This document shows positions 49,601-59,745 of a DNA stretch of 64,000 nt, one piece after another. Under the pieces are notes generated by a model that was given only the letters and a program-made list of their open reading frames with translations, ran no database searches and had not been told where the DNA came from. The DNA comes from Apostichopus japonicus. Its lineage: Eukaryota; Echinodermata; Holothuroidea; Aspidochirotida; Stichopodidae. The stretch is from positions 12,833,001-12,897,000 of the forward strand of contig NC_092561.1 of the NCBI RefSeq assembly GCF_037975245.1. The letters are read 5' to 3'. The position numbers and the translations under genes were made by a program. Each line of letters begins with the position of its first letter. Positions within the stretch are counted from its first letter, which is position 1.

Positions 49601-50289
49601 TGTCCTTCACCTATTTAACATGTTGTAAGGTCTGAACTCCGCATTTATGTCAGAGAAAGAAACCACCACAAACACATTAAACGTAATGAGAATCAATGAG
49701 TTCTTATCCTGTTATAAACACTTTGCTAATTAAATGTTTAATGTGCTCATTGTTACAGCATCCCAACCACCATCAGACAAAAATCATTTAATTAGGCACA
49801 GAGAGTATCAATTACTTCAGTCAGCTTGGTTTCCTTTTTCTGACAGAGATTTGAAATTGATATATGTTATCAAATTTATTGGTTTAAATTACATTTCCTC
49901 CTATTGCCTTAAACTTTGTTCCCCCATCCTCTCCAATTATCAATCTTAACCCCCCCCCCCTCTCATCGTTAGAATTCCCTAATATTGAATACATCAGCAT
50001 TTACTGATTATCCTAGTTATACTGGGAAGCTCCCTTGTTATATATACTATGGTTTATAGCATAACAGTACAACTAATTGCCAAGTAGAGGGCAGTAGAGC
50101 AGAATTAACAAATGACTTTGATATGTTGCAAAATGGATAGATCCTTGAACACAACACACTTGTGATATCTTCAGTGAAGCTCAAACTTTGTCTGTGATGG
50201 CAATGTTGTCTAGTGTAAGTTAATATTACCTTCATTCAAGAGTCCCATAGTCTGTCCTGTTTACGTTGTTGTGGTATAACAGAGGGATT
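37506..50289 (-). CDS. TMEM19 (DUF92 family) multipass membrane protein, spliced
   Basis: CDS on the minus strand: complement of 50230-50248, 49205-49318, 47228-47365, 44124-44378, 38910-39119 and 37506-37666, 897 nt and 298 residues. All introns are GT-AG and every internal junction is in phase 1. Diagnostic TMEM19 blocks in order are PWKWLFALLVPL, LNRGGAFAG, SKVTKYK, DYKEGG, the strongly conserved SGDTWASEIG, LITTW-VPVG, TNGAISMVG, VDSLLGATFQYSG and LSNEAVNLVAS. The family is DUF92, which also contains the plant phytyl-phosphate kinase VTE6; the animal reaction is not established. The product is about 40 residues shorter than human TMEM19, mostly at the N-terminus. The 5' UTR begins at 50289 in the known part; further non-coding exons may lie to the right. 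Confidence 0.93.
38044..38300. repeat. 72-bp tandem repeat in TMEM19 intron
   Basis: GACCTACAAGGTTCATC recurs at 38044, 38107, 38179 and 38251 (in shortened form), with spacings 63, 72 and 72. Because 72 is a multiple of three the ORFs there are repetitive; I do not treat them as genes. Confidence 0.88.
38674..38750 (+). mobile_element. tRNA-like sequence, probable SINE head
   Basis: A-box-like TAGCCTAGTGG and B-box GGTTCGAATCC flank a perfect 5-bp anticodon-type stem (CCCGC/GCGGG) with a 7-nt loop ATATAAA. The acceptor stem does not pair and the T stem is only partly paired, and the implied anticodon (AUA) is unusual. It is therefore a tRNA-derived repeat or pseudo-tRNA, not a working gene. 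Its 3' extent is unclear. Confidence 0.5.
38910..39119 (-). CDS. TMEM19 coding exon
   Basis: Encodes GTNGAISMVGTLSSIAGG, two hydrophobic segments and VDSLLGATFQYSG. Acceptor TTTATGTCAG and donor GTAAGG on the minus strand; phase 1 at both ends. These blocks align closely with the SGTNGG and VDSYLGATMQYTG region of vertebrate TMEM19. Confidence 0.93.
39490..39686. mobile_element. MITE-like palindromic element
   Basis: The ends are inverted: left TGTTCCACAAACAC, right ATCTTTGTGGAATGG. A third inverted copy of the motif (TTTGTGGAACGGAG) sits in the middle, and CTTACG and CGTAAG motifs are spread through the interior. About 197 bp, no ORF, in a TMEM19 intron. No target duplication was recognised. 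Confidence 0.55.
39687..41771. other. TMEM19 intron, no gene recognised
   Basis: AT-rich intronic DNA with no exon or RNA gene. The part from about 41580 to 41880 resembles the sequence near 61500-61620 (see the dispersed repeat). Confidence 0.4.
41772..41853. repeat. Two-copy tandem duplication (about 41 bp)
   Basis: GTTATAATACATTGTAAGA and GTTGAGACCATAAAGGACAT occur twice, about 41 bp apart, directly before the 30-bp array. Confidence 0.8.
41889..43852. repeat. 30-bp minisatellite, about 65 copies, with a 661-bp higher-order duplication
   Basis: Unit TATTAGACTGAACTCACCTA followed by ATAGTCTGTG. AGTCT and AGACT in each unit are reverse complements, so every unit can form small hairpins. 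Unit length is a multiple of three and no frame needs a stop, so long repetitive ORFs exist on both strands; they are not evidence of protein. Rare variants recur 661 bp apart (TGTTTGACTG at 42061 and 42722; a CAGTGTGTGTATT unit at about 42142 and 42803), showing a block duplication of 22 units plus one base. The single extra G (CTGGTGT) near 42448 recurs near 43139, 691 bp away, so one further unit was gained. It lies in a TMEM19 intron, ending about 270 bp from the exon at 44124. Confidence 0.95.
44124..44378 (-). CDS. TMEM19 coding exon with GDTWASE motif
   Basis: Encodes GGQRTWIQVFTNGFVG, a hydrophobic stretch, TPLDFEQYFHSTWLAMAVLS, CSGDTWASEIG and LITTWVEVPVG. GDTWASE is the signature of the DUF92/TMEM19 family. 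Acceptor TATATTCTCAG and donor GTAAGT on the minus strand. 255 nt, phase 1 at both ends. Confidence 0.95.
44379..47227. other. TMEM19 intron
   Basis: AT-rich GT-AG intron with no exon, RNA gene or bounded element recognised. Confidence 0.5.
47228..47365 (-). CDS. TMEM19 coding exon
   Basis: Encodes AYVAGFITMICSYSFFLGMT, FFYAGSKVTKYK and NIEDDYKEG. The hydrophobic segment followed by SKxTKxK and YKEG corresponds to vertebrate TMEM19. Acceptor TTTTTTCCCAG; donor GTAGAG. Confidence 0.93.
47366..48574. other. TMEM19 intron, left part
   Basis: AT-rich intronic DNA with no feature recognised. The minus-strand ORF at 47770-48000 lacks motifs and splice support. Confidence 0.4.
48575..48856. mobile_element. 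hAT-like element, internally deleted copy
   Basis: The right part (about 48665-48856) aligns almost base for base with 34805-34996, ending in the same CTGGCATCCCTGC terminus. The left part (AAAGTTGTGGGGACTTGGA and TGTCCCAAAGA) matches about 34210-34243. Roughly 500 bp of the interior is absent and the left terminal repeat has decayed. It sits in a TMEM19 intron in the same orientation as the copy at 34174. Confidence 0.7.
49205..49318 (-). CDS. TMEM19 coding exon, first membrane segment
   Basis: Encodes VVLHTIPPWKWLFALLVPLF, FKKKKLNRGGAFAG. PWKWLFALLVPL and KKKxLxxxGA are the best-conserved N-terminal TMEM19 blocks. Acceptor GATTGTATAG; donor GTAAAC. Two bases complete the codon begun in the 50230-50248 segment. 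Confidence 0.92.
49319..50229. other. TMEM19 intron
   Basis: AT-rich, with a C run near 49950. An additional exon for the N-terminal membrane helix found in vertebrate TMEM19 could lie here, but none was recognised. Confidence 0.45.
50230..50289 (-). CDS. TMEM19 start exon (5' UTR plus six codons)
   Basis: Acceptor TCTTTTCTTCGTAG on the minus strand, 41 nt of leader with an in-frame TAA, then ATG at 50248-50246 giving MGLLNE and donor GTAATA after one more base. This joins in phase to the next exon (MGLLNEVVLHTIPPWKW). The in-frame stop argues for this ATG in this transcript. The donor is weaker than the others and vertebrate proteins have an extra helix before PWRW, so an alternative first exon is possible. 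Confidence 0.6.
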
Positions 50290-50382
50290 CTACGAAGAAA
50301 AGAGATAAAAACTTATCAAAGATATTGACAGTGAATGTCTAACTGATACAAGGAAATAGTAAGGCTCAAACATACAAAAGTG

Positions 50383-50400
50383 TCTCAACTGTGAAAGAAC
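50383..50400 (+). promoter_or_regulatory. Possible PSE-like element of the U2-like RNA gene
   Basis: TCTCAACTGTGAAAGAAC lies at -55 to -38 relative to the first base of the U2-like RNA. That is the distance at which proximal sequence elements of snRNA genes occur, and it loosely resembles the vertebrate PSE. There is no TATA box at -30, as expected for polymerase II type snRNA genes. Invertebrate PSEs vary widely, so the match is weak. Confidence 0.25.
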
Positions 50401-50437
50401 TATTGGCCTTGATTGCATCTGCACAAATTAAACAGCT

Positions 50438-50620
50438 TTCGCTTCTCGGCCTTTTGGCTAAGATCATGTGTAGCATCTGTTCCCTTTCGAAGGGAATGGT
50501 GATAAACACCCGACGATGATCACACAGTCACAGTCCCAATGCAAGGGGACTGGGGATGAGAGCGGATCAGTCATTTGGTAGTTTGGTTTTCGTGCCCAGA
50601 TTCTTTCCTGGGCGACTTTT
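50438..50620 (+). ncRNA. U2-like snRNA with divergent 3' two-thirds
   Basis: The first 45 nt differ from canonical U2 at three places (positions 1, 30 and 37). They include the 5' hairpin (CTTCTCGGCCTTTTGGCTAA) and the branch-point recognition region, where canonical GUAGUA reads GUAGCA. After CTGTTC all resemblance to U2 stops. The rest holds three clean hairpins: TTCCCTT/AAGGGAA (50480-50496), CAGTCCC/GGGACTG (about 50531-50552) and GCCCAG/CTGGGC (50594-50613). A U-rich, Sm-site-like CATTTGGTAGTTTGG lies just before the last one. Total length of about 183 nt and the layout (Sm-like site, then a 3' hairpin) resemble a complete snRNA. It could be a variant snRNA, a U2-headed SINE, or a chimeric pseudogene. 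It lies on the opposite strand, 149 bp upstream of the known TMEM19 exon. Confidence 0.6.
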
Positions 50621-53600
50621 CATTAAAAAAAGGATTTAAACAGCTCCACATGGTTGTCACAGTAAAATACTTGTAGTTAATGGATTAAGAGTTGTCTATT
50701 TTAACACAGAATACAAATATATGATCAATTAAAAAAAAAAAAAAATTAAGAGCTGGAGATCAGTTAACAATAAATGACAGTAAATTTTATCTATCATTCT
50801 GCATCAAATCAAGAAATTACCATGGAAATAAAACATGTATATCATCATAGACGCAAACACCATTTTTGTTAAGGCAGAGCTACGTTGTTATGTAGCCCTG
50901 GGGCAGGAGACTATGGGCCTTTGACAAATTTTGATAAATTGTGGGTAATAAGATGCTTATTAGTGCAATAGGTTGCAATTTTTGAAACAATATTGAAAAT
51001 TTTTCAACTGTCTAGTTTGTAGTGCACATGTTACATATGTACAGTATCTACTGTACACTAGGATTTTGTTGTAACATTCTGTCTCTCAGTGGAGGAGGGG
51101 GAAGGGACTGAGCACCCTATGATTTCCTTCAGGGGGGGGTCTAAAGTTGCCCTTTGTTGTGTCACTGTTAACCATCCTTTAAGAACATGTGGCATTTCCA
51201 TGCACACAAAATCATTTCACAATGCTCATTGAAAGTCATCTCACAGAAGAAACGTTGGCTATTTGTACAATTTTTTTGGGATGCTAACCCTTCATTCCAA
51301 CAGAACATCGATCAGGGTGGGTGGTCTATGATTTAATTATGCATAACATTCTTCAAAACTGGATGCCCATGTTTTGATCCTATCGTTGCTATTTTCCTCA
51401 CTCAGGATTTCCCCTCTTGATAAATTCCAAATGGATTCAGTCAATTTTGGAAATGTTTAAAAATTTGTACCTTTGCAATGAAAGAATGCTATTGGTTTAT
51501 GACCTGGTGATGCAGAAAAGTAACAGTAAATAGTTGACACAACAACTACTGCCAGTAGTGGTAGGACACAAGCCTATTTGTTTAAGGACTAAGACTCTGC
51601 TGTGCAGAATCCAGACTGACACTTAGTTGTTAAAGTCTTGGACTTGGTCTTTCAGGAAATGAGGACTTGGATTGAGACCAACTGAAATCTGCCAAAGATC
51701 AATTGTGTAAATTGGATGACAAGGACTTGGTCTTGGATATGCTGGACTCAAATATGATTATCAATTGAGAAGTGGACGGGTCTGATTAGGACCAATGAGA
51801 ATGAATCAATACCTTAGAATTATAAGATGTTATAAAACAAGAACTGAATAGACCTGCTTTGGACTCATTACATTGAATAACATTTGAAGTATTCACACAA
51901 ATCCAAAACCACTGTTAGCCTAGAAAGCATAAAGTAACCTGTCCATTCCCACAGAGTATTACATTAATTTCCGACTCAATTGTTGGAGGTTGTCCCAAAC
52001 TATCTTACTATTTCTGGTGAACTTGCCATTACATAAATACATTTCTTTCATCCCTGGTTCCTCCAGATAGAGTTAATTGCTTAATTTTTATCTCCTTCTT
52101 GTCAACCCCCCCCCCCCCACATCACACCTATCTGTCAAATACTAACCCTCCCCTCTCACACCTTACATTGGTACTACTCACATGTCACATGCTTTCCCCT
52201 TACCTATATCCACTGTTACATAATGTAGGTCCAATTTGTTGTATGTGTCTGTAGCTAACATATACCTACGCTCTAAAGAAACTCCCTAATCGACGCATGT
52301 GGTCAGAATAAGTGCTAACAATTTGTGAGTTCCAATGAAGAATGCTACCAAGCTGTGATAAAATATGTAAAGATTATTCCTAGACATAGCAGATTTGGTA
52401 CAGATCTGTTCCTAAATAAGTTGTAAAATTATTACTATTGAAAGTTCAAACTGATTGCATTTGCAGAAAAGCCATATTTCCCCTTTTTAATGCCAGTTCC
52501 TAAAGGCAATCATAAATGGTTCATATCAGTTTCCCACAAAAATGTGGCAAAATAGCCAAACATGATGATTTGTACATGAACATACCATAGGCTAATCTCA
52601 ACGGCTACATAACGAAAGTACAAAAACAAGTGTTGCAGCTTTGCATTTAGTTCTATGCTCACTGAGAATGGCAAATGTTTCAGTGTTTGCAGACAACTTG
52701 GGAACAAGCTACATGGCAATCATGATCATTAGAAAACCTGCCCAACAAACTTCCATTCAAATTGATGACAAGTTGATGACAAAAGGCTAATGTGACAACA
52801 CACTTCAGTTCTACAAAGAATATACGCATACTTTCTCTCAAAACATTAACAGAAAACATCCAGCAATTCATAATCACTCTGTAAGTGATGTTTTGCAGTA
52901 TAGCATTCTTGAACCATCATGAACCATACCTGCACCTCAAAATGAGTCAAATACAACTTGGTGTATCAAGTCACTCAATTTATCCCCTAATATTGCATAC
53001 TGTGTTTTTCACATGTAGCTGCACTTTCAGACAATTTGTAGTTAGGCCTACAGTGTTTGATATGAATTAAAACTTTTTGCCACATGTGCACAGCCTACAA
53101 CTTCCAGGACACAAGCAAAATTTATATAGGCTTAGTGAAAGAATAAAACCCCCAATTATGTTCACATCAGGCAAACATCCACACCAAACATAATGAAATT
53201 GCTCACAAGAGGCGCTCTACTTCTAGTGTTACTCATTTTAACTTAACACGGGCCTTGGCTAACGTTACATTTGATTGTTATGGTAGGCCCTAACTCACGT
53301 AGGCCTAGCCTATCCACGATGTATATATTAAGAATAACGCATTTACGTGAGGTTTGAGTTTGACGTAGTCATGAACTAGTGCATTTTACGGTTGGATTCA
53401 GCTCAGAATGTTTTGCTTTGAAGAAACATTAAATTTTAAGTTCTATTTACTTGACTACTGATGAAGGAAACAAACAACAAATTATGCGAAGACCGCGGGA
53501 GAAACACACCTCTCTGTTTTCTCTGTTTCTGGTTGTAACGTCCAAAGTGTTGATAATGTCAGGTGACTATCAGCTGACTGTGTTGGACTGTTTAATAACG

Positions 53601-55405
53601 TCATAGATACAGATACTTTATGCATCATGTCTACTATAACACTAATTCACCATGACACACAACATACGGATGGGATGGGGAGTCGGCGACTCGTACGATA
53701 TGTAGATATGAGGTGGAGAATATGACCGTGATATCGTGTGAAGTGAAAAAGTAATGAAATATGGGTCAACATTTAGTTATATAGACACTCTTGGCAGAGC
53801 CATTATGCCATATGTCCACACCCTCACCTGTCAAAGTGCAATCCCATTTCTAACTCTGGTTAGACCTGTTGATGAAATATAGCCTTCGAATGGTGAAGGC
53901 AGTTAACCATTGTTTATGTCTGATTAGCATATTTTTCTGCATGTGTGTGTGTGTTAAGGGGGTTGGGGGAACAGGAGTAATTAACTATTTAAATAGCTAC
54001 AGGAGATCAATAACGTGATGCCAAATACTGCAAACGCCCCGGAGAAACACTGGGGTAGTTAAAACATATTAAATTTACCCAATTCTCATAGCACCCTATC
54101 TTTATTTGCTTCCATTCTGACATTAAGACAATGGGGGGGGGGGGGGGTCGATCCCTAACAGGGGATCCTTCAGGAAAATAGATATATTGTGTGATATTAT
54201 AAACGCAGTGAGCAACTATTGATTTGGGATATTTAAGGAGGGTAAAAGTTGCTCGGGGACCTCTGTTGAGTTGGGTGGTATGTATTGAGATTTTATGCAT
54301 AATTAAGTCATACTAACCAGGAGGAAAGAATGCTTACTATAGAGAGATGGAGTGGTGTTCCGAAAGAAAAGAGTTGTAGATGGGGTAAGACAGTGAGGTT
54401 AGTCTCTTTGACTTAAAAGTAATTGGTGTTTAACTTTTCGAAGCCTTGGGCTGGTATTACCACCATCCAGTGATCATATTGCTGGCCTATCTGGATATAT
54501 TGAGGGCTATATAGGAATCCCTTGGGAACGAATTTTCTTCAAGAATTTTTAATTTCAGTGTTGTTAGATTATGTAAGAATGATAGATACTACCATAGGTA
54601 AGATTTGGTTTGATTCTATTTATAAATGAAAAGTAAGACATGGCCCGGAGGGAGAGAGGGAGGGGGATTATGCGTTCAAGTAGCCTAGATAATTTCAAGT
54701 AGCCTAGGTAAGTTGTGGCCAGCTTGGCATGCGGCAAATTTCCACTGTTTGTACAACCAGTTAAGGTCAGTTTATGCTTCTGTGCAGGACGCTATAATGG
54801 AATGATTGAGCTATAACACGCGGACTACAGATGCATCACGCCATAAACTTTCAGTTATTCCATATGTGATTTTAGTTAAGTTCCGTACCATTAAACATCC
54901 AATAGTTAAATCAGGGAGTTAACAACTCCCTGTTAAGAATGAACGCGTCTATGTGTTCTTTGTTATTGACAACCCACCGACTGTGATTTAATCCTGGAAG
55001 ATTTATTAAAGTTCTTTGTGCTGATAAACTCACCATTCAACGAGTAGCATTTACTTATCCTGTTTACTCTATTTGTTGTCAGCGTGGATTTTTGAATAAA
55101 GTTTACTTAACTGATTCCAGAAAAGTTCAAAGAAGAATGCTCTTGGCGGCGCAGTTAGTTTATTTACTGGCAATTTATCTACTGGTGTACATAATACAAC
55201 CAAACTGCGACTGAAATGTTGATCAAGGCTACGCTTCCTGCAAGAGTCAGGAATTAAATCCACGTAAACAAGATAAAGCGCTTGGTCTAACTTCCACATG
55301 TAACTTACTAAAACAATTGTCCCAAAAATAACCGAAGGCGGGCCAAAACTGAATCACCAATCTTGTCATTTTGGCATATAATCCTTTATTCGACAGATTC
55401 AATCC
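50621..55405. other. TMEM19 upstream region, no coding exon recognised
   Basis: AT-rich DNA with C runs near 52106 and G runs near 51130 and 54133. A non-coding first exon of TMEM19 could lie here; a possible minus-strand donor (TCAA then GTAAAT) is near 53446-53451, but there is no independent support. Confidence 0.35.
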
Positions 55406-56078
55406 CAATTACTCAAGGGCGGCGGAAGCACTTTTAATCTGGGGGGGGGGGGGGGGCACCGACATCAAAGGGCACTTTGTAGAAATTCGATTGGACTGAT
55501 GCAGCCTATATTTAGTACCCTTTATAACTCTTATTGTATTATCTTATTTGTGTATACACATCACTCCATCAACGCCCCCCCCCCCCCCCCTCAAGGAAAA
55601 TATGCATACTAGCACTGCAATATCCAATGTGCAAATTGGGAAACAAGGAACAAGTTTTCTTTTGAGACAAAATGAGGTGAAATCATGCTAATTGCTAATG
55701 TAGGAATCTTCCGAATTAGAGTTTATTTCTTGTTAATATCTTAACCAATTTTTTTCCATTCGAAATAGCTTTGAGGTTGACCCACAGAAATTCATTAAAA
55801 GTCAGGGGCGTAGCCAGGATTTGCAAAGTTGTATGCACGACTATCTGAGCGGAGCGCCACCATCGGTTGGCGCGGAGCGTACTAGAAATTTTTTTGGTTT
55901 TACAAACCCCTCAGATGGCCGGAAACGGCCCTTCCCGAGTGTTCATTCTGGTTCCTTGGCCTCTTGCTAACTTGAGACACCTCAATTTTTATGTAGAAAA
56001 GGGGCACATTTTTAACCTGGGGAAAAGTGGGGGGCACGTGCCCCTGTGCCCCCCGGTTCCGCCGCCCTTGCAATTACT
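55406..56078. mobile_element. hAT-like MITE with perfect ends and 8-bp target duplication
   Basis: The element runs from 55414 to 56070 (657 bp). The ends are perfect 14-bp inverted repeats (CAAGGGCGGCGGAA at 55414-55427, its complement at 56057-56070). It is flanked by perfect 8-bp direct repeats CAATTACT at 55406-55413 and 56071-56078. This is the hAT signature. Intact ends and duplications suggest recent insertion. The interior has G and C runs and, from about 55804, a segment GGGGCGTAGCCAGGATTTG that resembles the end of another element, so it may be composite. No transposase ORF. Confidence 0.85.
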
Positions 56079-57709
56079 ATAAAAATGCAAAACGCATCAT
56101 TTACAAAATAGTTGGAGCAAGGCTTTCGCTCGGGATATTTTCAATTATGCTATAGTTACAAACAACAAGACACGGTTTTGATAGCGTCTCGTCCAAATTT
56201 TTGACTTTCCATTCTGATGAACGCCCTCTATTTATGAATGTTAGCCATTACTGGAAGAAAATAAGTTCTTAGAACTTTTTTTTTAGCAAATAACCAAAGA
56301 ACCCTTTCTAGTTCCAAGCGAAAGAAAGAACGTGGAGGAAGAAGAAACAAAGCAAGTAATCGTTGTCTTGTCGACTAATTACTATCTTCGAAGACAAGAA
56401 AGGAAAAGGGTGGAACGAAAGTTTGAGAACATTGCCAGCTGGTCTGAAATATCGTCCGGCAGATGTCATGATACAAGATCACAAGGAAGAAGGGAATAAC
56501 GAACGAAGCCTCAAGAACTCTGATTATATTTTCAATCAGTTAGAAAAGTATAATGGACACATCAACTCTTAACTAATTGCACTGACCTACCAAGAATCAG
56601 TCAAACTTATAGCAAGGCATTTTCTAGGTAATTGTTTGATAGATAAATAAGATACTGTAATACTAAGTTCTTATTTATAGTTAGACTGAAATAGCGAAGA
56701 AGATATGCCTTTTCTACAACTTACAGATGTCTTATAGTATGATGGCATTTTTCTTGATCTTTTAACTCAAAAGGAATGAGGAAATATTTTCATCAAAGTA
56801 ATAATTGCTTAAATTGAAATGATAAATTACAGAAGCGGGTCAAGGATTTTATAAACTTGCGAGGGGCCCTGAAAGAAACAGAAAAAGAAAGTAAATGTTA
56901 ATTATTGCATTGTGAGACATATTTAAATTAGGTTTATAATTAGGTATAAATACAAGGTTGAGCTATACCTACATTACAATTTTTGTATTTGAATGAAAAG
57001 GGAGTGTGTGTGAAGGGAAGGGTGCCGTGGGGTGTATACAATGGGTGTAGTAAAATCAAGTTCCTACAAATACTTCCACATGCAACATCAGTCAAGTGGG
57101 TAGCAGTTGTGTGATGCAGTTCAAGATGTGCATCTGTAATATTTAGTGGGGTTGGTGAGAGAAGAACAATCTGTTTATAACAAATAAGTAATCTTTAGTT
57201 TCATTTTCGTCTAGCAGGTCATACCAATATAATAATACTAGGATTCCTCATGGAAGCCATTACAAAATAAAAAGGCACTTGAGTGATTTTGCAAGATTTA
57301 CACATCGTATATGGAATGAAGAATCAACACATTTTCGACATCTTCCATCCTTGACCCATCCCCCCCCCCCTTCAACTAAGTTCCGATTTGAACTCAGTTG
57401 ATATCAAAGGCCACTATGACTCTGGCCACAATGACGTTGTATTACAACCAACTTCGAATCGGCAGTTTACAAACACATGTTTTGAGACAGTGCACACACA
57501 CAACAATAATATCGCTGTTCACTGATCTGTTATCACCACATTGACGCAGCGGCAATAGTGTGAGGATTACGGCAATGACCAGGTGCACTGGTTATTCGTT
57601 TCCTGTGATTATCTCACTCTAAGCTATAAGTATGGTACTCCGGGAACTTGGCCTGTTTCGATGGACAAGAGTCATTTCATTTCGTACACTGATCGATTGA
57701 ATATCAAAA
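56079..57709. other. Region between element and TMTC exon; 5' UTR and promoter of TMTC likely here
   Basis: AT-rich, with a C run at 57360. The last 300 bp before the ATG at 57710 should contain the TMTC leader, with an in-frame stop (TGA at 57698) but no clear core promoter. An ORF at 56363-56572 (plus, 69 codons) has no recognised motif. Confidence 0.35.
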
Positions 57710-57792
57710 ATGTATGAAATTTTGGCCTGTAGCTTGCTGTCAGCGGTCCTGTACTGGAATACTTTATATGCTGGATTCTGCTACGATGATTC
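57710..57792 (+). CDS. TMTC2-like O-mannosyltransferase, first coding exon
   Basis: ATG at 57710 with an in-frame stop 12 nt upstream. The 83-nt exon encodes MYEILACSLLSAVLYWNTLY and then AGFCYDDS, ending at donor GTAAGT in phase 2. A signal-anchor-like hydrophobic N-terminus followed at once by FCYDDS is the start of TMTC2; other TMTC proteins have related but less similar DD motifs. TMTC1-4 are ER multipass proteins with C-terminal TPR repeats that O-mannosylate cadherins. The acidic DD pair lies in the first lumenal loop and is part of the catalytic centre in this glycosyltransferase fold. No later exon is visible in the remaining 6.2 kb, so intron 1 extends beyond the window. Confidence 0.75.
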
Positions 57793-59566
57793 GTAAGTAG
57801 GCTGTAGCCTAAGTTTTCATTTTAGTAACATTCACAATAGTACCAGAGTTCACTCTAATTTACGCGTCGCATATTTAGTCCCCTTCAAATTCATCTATTT
57901 TATTTACAGATTTACTGCATTATAATAATAAAGTCTAGTATACATTTATCCAGATTAGACCCAGAAATTTGTTCTCATCGTATGAAGGTTTCGTAAAGTT
58001 TTTACAGTTCAAACAAGCAGTAAGGTACTGTAACTTTTGTGCTATAGGTGTGAAGTTGACCAACTTTTTCGAACTTAAAGTTAGGCTTAGTTAATTTGAA
58101 GGCCGTTTTGGCACCGGGAATATAGATATGTTTACTTACTTATTGCTAATTTAAGCGACAGAATCAGGTCCATACCCAGGATTTCTGAATTGGGAGTTGG
58201 GGGAGGGGGACAACACTTACGCCATGGCTTAGCTATACAAGCCAGGACGCAAGAAATCTAGTTGTTCATAATGTTATATTGTTTTTAATATGTTCCAGTC
58301 CCACGTTGTGCCTGTCTGATTGTTCCATTTATATATTAGGGGTTTCTATATGAACAAACTTGTTGTAGCTTTCTCAAATTATTTTGAGTACAACAATTAA
58401 CACCCCTTAGTTATTTTAATTAATTACCTATTTAATTTTAATAAGAGATTTAAACACAAATACAGTTGTCAGGTGTTTTGCTGTTCTCATATTATATTGA
58501 AAACAGCAGCTCACACACCTTTAAGTTACATTCAAAAATAGATGAAAGAGTGTGATATGGGACTAGTAATCCAAATAATTCCCTAAATATGTAGCCTACC
58601 AGCCCTGCAGAGTTTTGATGTCAATTCCAGTGGATAACAATATAGATAGTGCTGTAGCTTACTATTACAACTTACATTTTACATTGATATTGCAATCAAA
58701 AAGTGGCAGGGCGATGAAACATGGAAGACCAAATGGAATTAATACCAGTCTTGGTAGTCTTTATTTTTAAACACAATTCCGGAGGGTGGCTCAGTTTGGA
58801 CAATTAATAACCAAATTTTGTATCAAACCGGGGTGGCTTGTTAAAACTGAACAAAATCCACAAGCTGCTTTAATCTATCTTCACAATAACCGTACCATTT
58901 TGACATGAGAAAGTGAATAATAAAGTTTTAGTTTTGATTTGCTAGGAGGATACTGAATTGTGTACATATTTGAATATTGTATTGAAGACCTCTACATGTA
59001 CAGTAGTGGTTGTACTGTCTGAGAGAATTAATGAAATATCTTGATTCTCAAGTTTATAAGGCTGAAGTATTATTTTTTTTCCCATCGCATTTCCAAACAT
59101 ATTACACCATAATTTGTCACAAGTTTCCCAAAATTAGTTTTGAATACTCAAACAGCTTTTCTATTTAAAAATTATGCAACAAAGTGTCTGTCCCATAGGC
59201 TTGCTTAATTTCTCTTCCTTTACAAATTAATTTCTGTACTGCGACAGGTGTATCAATAGTAAATTTTAAAATAAAAATAAATACCTACACTGACACACCA
59301 AAACAGAGATATCTGTTTGTATTAGCATACTGAGAACAAACTCAACATTCAGAAAGGGAAAAAAACGTAGCTGGTTACTGTAGGTTTCATTTTTCATACA
59401 GGAGAAACTACTGTAAACTATGTACAAACAACCAGAGAGAAGTTTTCAGTAGAATTATTGTAATTAGCATCCAACATGAATAGCCAATGAAAAACTTTCT
59501 AGGAATCCCCTGCCCCCTCCTTCTCTACCCAAAAAGGGAGAAAACAGAATGATTCTCAATAACCTT
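57793..59566. other. TMTC intron 1, left part
   Basis: AT-rich. A hAT-like end fragment lies at about 58170-58210 (TCCATACCCAGGATTTCTG then G runs) without a partner. No exon found. Confidence 0.4.
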
Positions 59567-59745
59567 CAGGGTGAAAGCTTATATTTGAGATATCATTTGA
59601 GGGTGATAGCTATTATTTGAGATATCACTTGAGGGTGATACTGTAGCTATTACTTGAGATATCACTTGAGTGTGATAGCTATTATTTGAGATATCACTTT
59701 AGGATGATAGCTATTGTTTGAGATATCACTTGAGGGTCATATCAT
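59567..59745. repeat. 32-bp tandem repeat
   Basis: GAGATATCA occurs at 59587, 59619, 59656, 59688 and 59720, within a unit TATTTGAGATATCACTTGAG plus GGTGATAGCTAT. Period 32, with one 37-bp unit. In TMTC intron 1. Confidence 0.88.
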
